Shown in pieces: positions 8,753 through 16,436 of a DNA stretch of 60,937 nucleotides; position 1 is the first letter of the stretch; each line of letters starts with the position of its first letter. The position numbers and the translations under genes are program-made. The DNA comes from Flammeovirgaceae bacterium UBA1842 (lineage in GTDB: Bacteria; Bacteroidota; Bacteroidia; Cytophagales; Cyclobacteriaceae). Under the pieces are notes generated by a model, which saw nothing but the letters and a program-made list of their open reading frames with translations, had not been told where the DNA came from and did not search any database. Location of the stretch: assembly GCA_002338655.1 (NCBI GenBank), contig DDIU01000007.1, positions 1 through 60,937 on the forward strand. Direction: 5' to 3'.

Positions 8753-9384
8753 TCTATCCTATTTATAATGCTTACCAATTCACTCAACATCATGGCTGTA
8801 GCGCCCCACACCACTTTGCCATCCACATCAAAATAGGGCGCGCGTAGTTTATAATTTCCTCTAACGGTAATATCCTTGGTTTTGATATTCACATCGTCTA
8901 GTAAATGTGCCAGTGGCACTTCCATCAGTTCTTTTACTTCATAAGGATCGATGACAAATATGGATGGTTTAGCGGTATACCCCACAATGGGCATAATTTT
9001 GGTGTTACTTGGCGGGATAAACATTTCCGAAAGTTGACCAATAACGTTAACATCTGCTCCATTCACACCTATTTCTTCAAAGGTTTCCCGTTTGGCAGTT
9101 GCTACCAGATCCTTGTCCTCCTTTTCCCATTTACCACCGGGAAAACTCACCTGACCACTGTGTATGCCATCATACTCCTGACGTTGGGTAAGTGGCAAAT
9201 AGAGTTCACCTTTCTTTTCGTAAAAAAGAATCAAGACACTACTGGGTCGGGCGGTTTTTAATCTACTATCATCAAATCGGGCATTGGAGCTTTCTTTTGG
9301 CATCATGAGTCTGTGCGCCTCATGGCCAGGGAGAGGTTCCCTTAAGCATTGTTCCAATTTCCTTAGAAAGTCATTCATTTGCAT
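8749..9384 (-). CDS. NUDIX hydrolase, CoA pyrophosphatase (NudL) type
   Basis: The 211-residue protein has both hallmarks of the CoA pyrophosphatase branch: the NuCoA motif (LTQRQ...GIHSGQVSFPGG) at about residues 77-99, followed by a Nudix box with REtfEEIG. The expected reaction is hydrolysis of CoA or related nucleotide-linked CoA derivatives to 4'-phosphopantetheine and adenosine 3',5'-bisphosphate. An alternative start lies two codons later (M3). It overlaps the upstream TPR gene by 10 bases and the downstream cupin gene by 4, forming a tight operon. Substrate assignment rests on the family, not on this sequence. Confidence 0.9.
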   Translation of the reverse strand: MQMNDFLRKLEQCLREPLPGHEAHRLMMPKESSNARFDDSRLKTARPSSVLILFYEKKGELYLPLTQRQEYDGIHSGQVSFPGGKWEKEDKDLVATAKRETFEEIGVNGADVNVIGQLSEMFIPPSNTKIMPIVGYTAKPSIFVIDPYEVKELMEVPLAHLLDDVNIKTKDITVRGNYKLRAPYFDVDGKVVWGATAMMLSELVSIINRIE

Positions 9385-10385
9385 TCCAAAGCCGTACTTA
9401 CTGTTTCCTTTCTTTCAATGGCCTTTTTATAATTTTCACACGCCTTGCCCGGTTGATTGTCCGCTTCGTAAGCTTGTCCTAAAAAAGCATACACACGATC
9501 AACAAAAGGATCCATCTTGGCTGATCGTTCCAATAAAGTGATGGCATTTTTTAAATCTCCCTTTTTATAATAATACCAACCTTTGTTACGGTAGGCCCAA
9601 GCGTTCCCTTGGTCTTTGATAATACTTCGGTCGATATCTTCCCGTGCAGCCTCCAGTTCACCCAGTTGAAGTTTGATATACCCACGATTATTAATAAAAT
9701 AAGGCTGCTCAGGTTCAAAATCCAGTGCTTTATTGATCAGGTTTATTGCTTCAGAAAAATTATCCTGATCAATCTGGATGAGCGCTAGAGCATTATATCC
9801 ATTTGCTTCCAATGGATTAATCTTCAAAGCTGCTTTGATATCCTCCTCTGCCGCATCATATTTTTTCATATAATACTTCACGGTTCCCAAGTTGATCAAC
9901 GTTTCCGCATTATTGGCATCCAGGCTTAGGGCTTTATCAAATTCCGTAATGGCATCAGTGTAGTTATGCATCTTGGTTTTAACCAAACCCATCATAAAAT
10001 AGATCCGAGCCGAATCGGGAATGTTCTTTTGTAAAAATTCCAGGTCGTCAATGGCACTATAAAATTCATTAAGTTCATAAAAGGCATTAGCCCGGTTGAA
10101 TACTGCATCAAAAAATTGCTGGTCACAGCTTAGGGCTATGTTATATTGCTCCAATGCCTTAGTATACTGTTTTTGCTCATAGTAGACGATGCCCAGATTA
10201 TTTAGAGCATCGGTATAACAAGGGTCAAGGTTGATAGCCTCCTTATAATAGCGGATGGCATCTCTATTACTTTGTTGTCTAAAGGCTTCATTACCCTTAA
10301 TTAAGAAACGTTGCTTTTGTGTATCTGAATTGGTACCACAAGATATGAGCACCAAAAAGAGTGAAAAATATAGGAATCGTAACAT
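9375..10385 (-). CDS. TPR-repeat lipoprotein
   Basis: The 336-residue protein has a lipobox at Cys16 (VLISC) after a short signal. The rest is a run of about eight TPR units (for example YYKEAINLDPCYTDALNNLG, then ALNIYEQ-type spacing with A-x-x-x-Y pattern). It should be anchored to a membrane and act as a protein-interaction scaffold. It is first in the operon with the NUDIX and cupin genes, overlapping the former by 10 bases. A TACTTTTG (-7-like) element lies 5 bases before its ATG, but no good -33 box was found. Confidence 0.88.
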   Translation of the reverse strand: MLRFLYFSLFLVLISCGTNSDTQKQRFLIKGNEAFRQQSNRDAIRYYKEAINLDPCYTDALNNLGIVYYEQKQYTKALEQYNIALSCDQQFFDAVFNRANAFYELNEFYSAIDDLEFLQKNIPDSARIYFMMGLVKTKMHNYTDAITEFDKALSLDANNAETLINLGTVKYYMKKYDAAEEDIKAALKINPLEANGYNALALIQIDQDNFSEAINLINKALDFEPEQPYFINNRGYIKLQLGELEAAREDIDRSIIKDQGNAWAYRNKGWYYYKKGDLKNAITLLERSAKMDPFVDRVYAFLGQAYEADNQPGKACENYKKAIERKETVSTALECK

Positions 10386-10558
10386 GTGTTCAAAAGTACT
10401 GAGAATAGTAATTTAACTTGACTATTTCTTATACTAAAAACATTATTTTTGATAGTCTGACGTTGAAAACCATGACAGGTTTTAGGTGTAAAAAAATATT
10501 AACCCCTGTTTATGGAATTTGATCTATCGACACATCTTAAAGGAAAAACAAAACGATT

Positions 10559-11248
10559 ATGAACAAGATAATAAGCATCGGCATTTTATTATTGGTATGG
10601 ACTACCAGCGTTGGCCAACCCAATACAACTGAAAGTAAAAAGAGAATCGAAGTGAAAGGCACAGCCGAAATGGAAGTGGTGCCTGATGAGATATATCTTA
10701 AAATTGCACTCAAGGAATACAAAAACGGATCAAAAATTGTCAATTTGAATACCCTCGAAGCGGGACTAGTAAAAGCAGTAAGTCAAATAGGTTTGCCTAA
10801 AGAGAACTTAACAGTAGATAATATCTATGGCTATAATTGGGATTGGAGAAAGAAAAAATCTGATGATTTTTTAGCCACCAAAAGCTTTAAACTTAAGTTG
10901 ACCAATGTAAAGATGATGAATGACCTGATTGAAAAACTTGACGCTGAAGGAGTAAACAGCATGAACATTGGTGAGGTATCGCATTCAAAAATTGAGGAGT
11001 ATAAAATGGAGCTTAAAATCAAAGCATTGCAAAATGCCAAAGATAAAGCCAATGCACTTCTGACCTCAATTGGTGAACAAATGGGTGGAGCTATCGAAAT
11101 CCAGGAAATTGACTATGGCAATAACAACTATCAATATGCCCGAAATACGATGTCGTTAAAGGCTGAGTCTGACGGCTACCAGTCTGATCTTGAGTACAAA
11201 ACCATCACATTGAATGCAGAGGTAAGAGCTGTATTTGAAATAAAATAA
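10559..11248 (+). CDS. SIMPL-domain (DUF541) periplasmic protein
   Basis: The 229-residue protein has a signal peptide (MNKIISIGILLLVWTTSVGQ). A single SIMPL/DUF541 domain begins with the typical RIEVKGTAEMEVVPDEI strand. The family includes BP26 of Brucella and E. coli YggE, which forms ring-like oligomers and is linked to oxidative stress; the molecular role is not settled. It stands alone on the plus strand, divergent from the TPR lipoprotein operon across 173 bases in which I saw no strong regulatory palindrome. Confidence 0.88.
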   Translation: MNKIISIGILLLVWTTSVGQPNTTESKKRIEVKGTAEMEVVPDEIYLKIALKEYKNGSKIVNLNTLEAGLVKAVSQIGLPKENLTVDNIYGYNWDWRKKKSDDFLATKSFKLKLTNVKMMNDLIEKLDAEGVNSMNIGEVSHSKIEEYKMELKIKALQNAKDKANALLTSIGEQMGGAIEIQEIDYGNNNYQYARNTMSLKAESDGYQSDLEYKTITLNAEVRAVFEIK

Positions 11249-11262
11249 AAATTTAAGATTAA

Positions 11263-11343
11263 AGTTCTAAGTTCAAGGTTTTAAAGTTTGAGATTTAAAG
11301 TTTTAGATTTGAGCTTAAGACTCTGAACTTTGAACTTTGAACT
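11263..11343. repeat. Low-complexity AAGTTC/GAACTTT repeat with imperfect dyad
   Basis: The segment between the SIMPL gene and the next gene consists of degenerate direct repeats of TTTAAAGTTT / GAACTTT type. The left arm 11263-11278 and the right arm 11328-11343 are reverse complements at 14 of 16 positions. The tandem GAACTTTGAACTTTGAAC at its right edge is the clearest unit. It could form a long hairpin and act as a transcript end for the SIMPL gene. It could also be one of the simple repeats common in Cytophagales intergenic DNA. Confidence 0.55.
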
Positions 11344-11347
11344 AATT

Positions 11348-12526
11348 ATGAGGCTACTCACCTTACTCTTTATTGTATTTCTTCAAGCATGTGCAGTGAA
11401 GGAAAACCCAACAATACAAACTGTTGATGTACCAGCAAACACAAACAGCGCCCAACCCTACCTTACCAATGCACCTGATGGACAACCATTGATGTCGTGG
11501 GTGGAGGAAAATGAAAATAAATATACCCTGAAATTTTCCCGATGGGAGCATGAATCCTGGTCTCAGCCAAAAACGATTGTGAGTGATACCACTTGGTTCT
11601 CCAATTGGGCAGATTACCCCGTAATCGCACAAAATGGGGATAACATGATTGCTCACTATCTGTCACCCAATGGAGAGGACGTTTATGCTTATGATGTCAA
11701 AATCATTCAGTCCAATAACAAAGGAGATTCGTGGAGTACCCCTTGGGTATTGCATGATGATGGTAAGCAAGCGGAGCATGGCTTTGTAACCTTACTACCT
11801 TACAAAGATAATTTTTTTGCTACCTGGCTTGATGGTAGAAATGCCTCCATGGAAGGCGATGGACATAATATGGAACACATGGGCGCAATGACTGTTAGAG
11901 CTGCGGTTATCACTCCAGATGGCACTAAATCAACAGAAGTAGAATTGGATAACCGTGTATGCGATTGTTGTCAAACTTTTGCTGCCATTACAGACCAGGG
12001 GCCAGTAGCCATTTACCGTGATCGTTCTGAAGAGGAAATCCGGGATATCGCTATCGCACAATGGAAGAATGGCAGTTGGACGAAATCCAAACCTGTTCAC
12101 GTTGACAATTGGAATATTGCCGGATGTCCAGTAAACGGCCCTAGGATAGACGCAAAGGGAAATGACATAGTGATTGCTTGGTTTACCGCCCCAGAAGGGA
12201 AAGGTGCCGTGAACATATTGTTTTCGCATGATGCCGGTGACACTATGACCAAGGCCATCCGAGTAGATACTGGCAACACGCTAGGTCGGGTTGATGTACT
12301 GCTAATGGATAAAAATAATGCAATTGTTAGTTGGTTAGAAGGTGACCAAATTGCCGCTCGTAAGGTAAATGAAAATGGTGAATTGGGCGAGGTAATAGTT
12401 GTTGCTCAAACTTCATCAGCACGCTCTAGCGGATTCCCACAAATGACCAAAGCTGGGGATCATGTGTTATTTGCCTGGACAGATGCAGCAGAAAAGAAGG
12501 TGAAGGGTGCACTTTTAGCATTGTGA
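11348..12526 (+). CDS. BNR/sialidase-fold lipoprotein with CDCC and GCPVNGP motifs
   Basis: I start at the ATG at 11348; an upstream in-frame TTG at 11330 lies inside the repeat. The 392-residue protein has a lipobox at Cys15 (FLQAC). The body has repeated beta-propeller strands with Asp-box-like turns (SNNKGDSWSTPW, SHDAGDTMTKA), as in exo-sialidase-like six-bladed folds. It contains a cysteine cluster (RVCDCCQT) and a later GCPVNGP. The cysteines may bind a metal or form disulfides (inference). It lacks an obvious sialidase FRIP motif, so I do not call it a sialidase. Confidence 0.82.
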   Translation: MRLLTLLFIVFLQACAVKENPTIQTVDVPANTNSAQPYLTNAPDGQPLMSWVEENENKYTLKFSRWEHESWSQPKTIVSDTTWFSNWADYPVIAQNGDNMIAHYLSPNGEDVYAYDVKIIQSNNKGDSWSTPWVLHDDGKQAEHGFVTLLPYKDNFFATWLDGRNASMEGDGHNMEHMGAMTVRAAVITPDGTKSTEVELDNRVCDCCQTFAAITDQGPVAIYRDRSEEEIRDIAIAQWKNGSWTKSKPVHVDNWNIAGCPVNGPRIDAKGNDIVIAWFTAPEGKGAVNILFSHDAGDTMTKAIRVDTGNTLGRVDVLLMDKNNAIVSWLEGDQIAARKVNENGELGEVIVVAQTSSARSSGFPQMTKAGDHVLFAWTDAAEKKVKGALLAL

Positions 12527-12567
12527 GCTAGGTTAAAGTAAAACCTGATGTGGTTTCGAAAAGTCCC

Positions 12568-15180
12568 TTACTCCTGCCTCAACGTATTCACGGGATTCAC
12601 TAAAGCCGCCTTGCCCGACTGTACGGTGAGTGCAATGCTTGCGATACCAATGGTAATCAGAAAACCCAACACAAAATACATAAGACTTAAATCCACCTGA
12701 TAAGCAAAGGAATTGATCCATTGACTAGCAAAATAGTAGACCATTGGCCAGGTAATCACATTAGCGATAATAATAAGTAACACGAAGGATTTTGACAGCG
12801 TGAAAATAAGAGAGCTAAAAGTGGCCCCAAGCACTTTTCTTACCCCAATTTCTTTCATCCGATAACGGCATATCAATGCAATAAGCCCGTACAATCCGAC
12901 TATGGCTACGATCATGGTAATCCACGAGAATATTTTAACCAGCGAAGCAAATTGCTTGTCAGAAGCATAGAGTTTTTGCAAGTGATCATCTAAAAACATA
13001 AAGTCAAAAGGCACATCTGCAATAACGCCATTGTAGCTATTTTCAATAGAAAGGACTAGGTCATGCACCTTACCGGGCTTTAGTTTAATGTACACATCTG
13101 TCAATCGTGTATGGGGATAAATCAAAATGAAAGGTGCTATCGGTTCATGTAACGAACTAAAATTAAAGTTTTTTACCACACCCATTACATGTCCTTCCCT
13201 TTGGTCACTGACCTGCATTTTTTTGCCTATAGCCTCTTCTGGTGTCCATTTGAATACTTTAGCCGCACTCTCATTGATGATGATGCCATCAGCACTGTCG
13301 TATTCATGGGTGGCTGAAAATTCCTTACCTGCTAACATTTGTACCCCAATGGTTTTCAGAAAATCCTCTCCAATGGCCGTTATCTTCATCGGTATCCCTT
13401 CGTCAAAACCTTCTGCCAAAATAGGCCCACTACCATTGTCTCCATCCATACGGGTACCCCCTATTGAAACTGCCTGCACATATGGGTTTTGAAGCAATTG
13501 CTGCTTCAAGGGTCGATAATACTTTTCAAGGGTTTCACCAGGAATTTGCAGAATAGCTATTTGATCTTTGTCATAACCAAGGTCTTTGTCAAGCATGAAA
13601 TTGACCTGAGCAGAAATAATGAAGCTGCCTATCAACAATGCCGAGGTGATTCCAAATTGTACAGTTACTAATGTGGTTCGCAAGAAATTACCCTTATGGC
13701 TTACTTTCAAATTTCCTTTCAAAACCGATGCGGGTTGGAAAGATGACATAATAAATGCGGGATAAAAGCCAGAAAACAATCCAATAACTAAAGCCATTGG
13801 AAGAAAAAGGATCAACAAACGCTGGAAAAGTGACATGTCCCATGAATACTCAAAACCCAAAGTACTTCCTATCCAACCCAAGCCATAGGGAGTAATGGCT
13901 AAAGCTATTATTACAGCAAATAGGGTCAACATGATGGGCTCCATCAAATAACGGAACCATAATGCCCGTTCGGTAGAGCCCATGGTTTTTCTCAAGCCTG
14001 TTTCCATGGCTCGGGTCAATGATTTGGCCGTTGAAATATTGGTGAAATTAAAGGCGGCAAGAACCAATATCAATATGCCGACACTTCCCAGTACATAAAT
14101 ATAATTGTAGCTTCCAGAGGCAATTTTATCGTGTTTGACATCACCAAAGTAAATATCGAGCAGCGGTTGTAGCCTATATCTAAATCTTGATATACGATCT
14201 TCATCAAAGTGGGTCTTGGCAAACGGTGGCAACTTTGATTCCAGTTCCTGAGCGTTTGCATCAGGACGAAGTAGCACATAAGTATGGAAAGAAATCCACC
14301 CCCAGGTGTCAAGGGTAACGGGGTAGCCAAATGGCACTTTGAATGCCTCAAACGGCCGGATAAAATCGAAATGCAAATGTGTGTTTGATGGTATGGGGGC
14401 AAAAACCCCTGTTACTTGCAAAGTAGTGCCTTCAATGTCCATTAGCTTTCCAATGGGGTCTTCCTCACCAAAGTATTTAATGGCCATCTCGTGCGTAATT
14501 ACTATGCTATTGATCTCGGTAAGTGCTTTGGATGCATTGCCTTTTTCCAATGGGTAGGTAAACACATTGAACAAGCTTGGATCGGCAAACAAAATACCTT
14601 TTTCATAAAACTGCTTGTCTTTGTATTTAACAATCTGATCGGGTGTATCACGAAACCTTACGGCATCTTCAACCTCTGGAAAGTAGGTCTTAATGGCAGG
14701 GCCCAAGGGTGGCCCTACGGTTGCTAGCTTCCTATCACTATTTGGATTTAAGGTTTCATCATAGGTGACCTTATATATTCGATTGGCCTTTGTATTGAAT
14801 TTATCATAGTTCAATTGGTAGTCAATAACGGTATAGATGATCATCGCACATGTAAATGCTACGATAAGCCCAATCAAACTCAAACTTAGGTTTAGTTTGT
14901 CTTTTTTAAAGCCCCTAAGAGCTACCTTAATATAATTTCCGTTCATCCCCATATTAGTAATGCTTTGCTTGAAAAATCGTTTGGTTGCAAAAGGCCTTAG
15001 AAAACTAAAAACCTGTCTCAGATAGTATATTTTGGCCTTTAATGCGCCTTTTTTTTCTGCTATTTGATAGTATTCTTCCTCAATATCCCCTTCGATCATT
15101 TCTAAGAGATCGCTTTTGCAATACCAGTGCAAAAACCTCTGCGGCCATTTAGGTGGGGAAATGTTTTTACTTATGCTCAT
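12568..15180 (-). CDS. FtsX/MacB-type ABC transporter permease with N-terminal prefix domain
   Basis: The 870-residue protein has a cytoplasmic prefix of about 70 residues (PPKWPQRFLHWYCK ... IEGDIEEEYY), common on Bacteroidota permeases linked to PadR genes. Two repeats follow, each with one membrane helix, a large periplasmic MacB_PCD-like domain and three C-terminal helices of FtsX type (about 365-480 and 745-860). No ATPase gene is adjacent, so it must use one encoded elsewhere. Members of the family export peptides or lipids or act as mechanotransmitters; the substrate is unknown here. Its ATG overlaps the stop of the padR gene (TAATG), so the two are translationally coupled. Confidence 0.9.
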   Translation of the reverse strand: MSISKNISPPKWPQRFLHWYCKSDLLEMIEGDIEEEYYQIAEKKGALKAKIYYLRQVFSFLRPFATKRFFKQSITNMGMNGNYIKVALRGFKKDKLNLSLSLIGLIVAFTCAMIIYTVIDYQLNYDKFNTKANRIYKVTYDETLNPNSDRKLATVGPPLGPAIKTYFPEVEDAVRFRDTPDQIVKYKDKQFYEKGILFADPSLFNVFTYPLEKGNASKALTEINSIVITHEMAIKYFGEEDPIGKLMDIEGTTLQVTGVFAPIPSNTHLHFDFIRPFEAFKVPFGYPVTLDTWGWISFHTYVLLRPDANAQELESKLPPFAKTHFDEDRISRFRYRLQPLLDIYFGDVKHDKIASGSYNYIYVLGSVGILILVLAAFNFTNISTAKSLTRAMETGLRKTMGSTERALWFRYLMEPIMLTLFAVIIALAITPYGLGWIGSTLGFEYSWDMSLFQRLLILFLPMALVIGLFSGFYPAFIMSSFQPASVLKGNLKVSHKGNFLRTTLVTVQFGITSALLIGSFIISAQVNFMLDKDLGYDKDQIAILQIPGETLEKYYRPLKQQLLQNPYVQAVSIGGTRMDGDNGSGPILAEGFDEGIPMKITAIGEDFLKTIGVQMLAGKEFSATHEYDSADGIIINESAAKVFKWTPEEAIGKKMQVSDQREGHVMGVVKNFNFSSLHEPIAPFILIYPHTRLTDVYIKLKPGKVHDLVLSIENSYNGVIADVPFDFMFLDDHLQKLYASDKQFASLVKIFSWITMIVAIVGLYGLIALICRYRMKEIGVRKVLGATFSSLIFTLSKSFVLLIIIANVITWPMVYYFASQWINSFAYQVDLSLMYFVLGFLITIGIASIALTVQSGKAALVNPVNTLRQE

Positions 15181-15512
15181 TAGTTGCCTTGTAAAGCTAC
15201 CTTTCCAATGTCACCCCACATTTGTTCACGTAGAGACTTCACCTCCTCAAGGGTTTTGGCCCCAAAGGCAGTGATATAGAAATTCTTCTTCCGCTTCCCC
15301 CCTCTCTTCTGTGAAGCTTCACCAAACTCACTTTGCAAAAAGCCTTTCTCCTCAAGCCGATGTAACGAGGCATGGACGGCACTTAAGGTCACGCTTCTTC
15401 CTGCCCGTGCTATTATTTCGTCTTTGATGGCCACACCGTAAGCGTCAGGATATAATACACCTATGGCCAGCATGACCAACTCTTCAAATTCACCTAAATT
15501 TGATCCTTTCAT
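15180..15512 (-). CDS. PadR-family transcriptional regulator
   Basis: The 110-residue protein is a winged helix of PadR type: ELVMLAIGVLYPDAYGVAIKDEI in the first helices, then the recognition region SVTLSAVHASLHRLEEKG. A basic wing (KRGGKRKKNFY) and the YYxxT-like FGAKTLEE helix follow. It has the short C-terminus of the PadR-s1 group. Such regulators usually repress the adjacent transporter gene. The coupling to the permease fits that role. Direct TGTAGATAA repeats upstream are candidate operators. Confidence 0.92.
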   Translation of the reverse strand: MKGSNLGEFEELVMLAIGVLYPDAYGVAIKDEIIARAGRSVTLSAVHASLHRLEEKGFLQSEFGEASQKRGGKRKKNFYITAFGAKTLEEVKSLREQMWGDIGKVALQGN

Positions 15513-15541
15513 AAACTTCAGATTTCTATATTATTCGTAAA

Positions 15542-15582
15542 TGTAGATAATAAGGTTACATAAAATTCTACTTTGTAGATAA
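15542..15582. promoter_or_regulatory. Direct repeat TGTAGATAA upstream of padR
   Basis: Identical 9-mers at 15542-15550 and 15574-15582 are 32 bases apart start to start, about three helical turns. They lie 30-70 bases upstream of the leftward padR start. An ATGT...ACAT dyad (15541-15544, 15557-15561) overlaps the first repeat, and ATGT/ACAT is the core of several known PadR operators. Candidate autoregulatory site. Confidence 0.4.
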
Positions 15583-15649
15583 AACACTTATAAATAGCTA
15601 TGAATGGCTAAGAATATAGCACAGACGGCTGGATAGCAAGTACTATGAA

Positions 15650-16399
15650 TTACTTTGAGTATTTATCCTTAATTCGGACGTAAATTAACTTTGAGCGGCC
15701 TTTACTACTTTCACGCTGTTCCACTTCAAAATTAGAAATGGACTTAATTAGAGGTGTCAGCTTCTGAAAACCGTAGTTTCTGGAGTCAAAATTTGGCTGC
15801 TTTTTCTGTAGTAAACTACCTACATCACCCAAAAACGCCCATCCATCATCTTCTGCCAGATCTGAAATGGTGGTAGAAATCAGTTTAATTTCCTTGTCGG
15901 TGATTTTATCCACCTCATTTTTTTGGTTGCTTTTCGCTTTATTAGGTTGAGATTCATCTTCATCCCCATGACCTTTAAGTATTTCTAAGTAGATAAATTT
16001 ATCGCACGCTACAATAAATGGATTTGGTGTTTTTCTTTCTCCAATGCCAATTACCTGCATACCAGCTTCCCGGAGCCGTGTAGCTAATCTGGTGAAATCA
16101 CTGTCACTTGAAACAAGGCAAAAACCATCCACCTTTTCTGAATATAGGATATCCATGGCATCAATGATCATGGCCGAATCCGTGGCATTTTTTCCAGTTG
16201 TGTAGCCATATTGTTGGATGGGTGTTATGGCATTTTCCAACAATAGGTTTTTCCATTTTGACAAATTGGGTTTTGTCCAGTCACCATATATGCGCTTAAT
16301 GGTTGGATTGCCATACTTGGCAATTTCTTCCATCATCTCTTTTACATTCGCTGACGGAATATTGTCTCCATCAATCAGTACTGCAAATCTTACATCCAT
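15650..16399 (-). CDS. NYN-domain (LabA-like) protein with C-terminal LOTUS/OST-HTH-like domain
   Basis: The 249-residue protein has an N-terminal NYN/PIN-like nuclease fold. Acidic residues are D10, D12 and N13 in LIDGDNIP, then TDSAMIIDAMDIL and SSDSDFTRLA with the expected acidic positions. It has the LabA-like GIGERKTP segment. After a charged linker (about 150-170), residues 172-249 resemble an OST-HTH/LOTUS RNA-binding domain (SDLAEDDGWAFLGDVGSLL, NYGFQKLTPLI). The family is thought to act on RNA. It stands 38 bases after the stop of the upstream TPR sensor. Active-site residues look intact. Confidence 0.88.
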   Translation of the reverse strand: MDVRFAVLIDGDNIPSANVKEMMEEIAKYGNPTIKRIYGDWTKPNLSKWKNLLLENAITPIQQYGYTTGKNATDSAMIIDAMDILYSEKVDGFCLVSSDSDFTRLATRLREAGMQVIGIGERKTPNPFIVACDKFIYLEILKGHGDEDESQPNKAKSNQKNEVDKITDKEIKLISTTISDLAEDDGWAFLGDVGSLLQKKQPNFDSRNYGFQKLTPLIKSISNFEVEQRESSKGRSKLIYVRIKDKYSK

Positions 16400-16436
16400 T
16401 TCACTACAAATATTATATCCACCTAAATTACACTAA

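Noticed and set aside
11330..11350. TTG start giving an N-terminal MNFELI extension of the BNR lipoprotein
   Set aside because: It would begin within the repeat and displace the signal peptide; the ATG at 11348 is normal.
13127..14727. Plus-strand open frames opposite the permease gene
   Set aside because: They are antisense to a well-supported 870-residue permease and have no protein-like composition.
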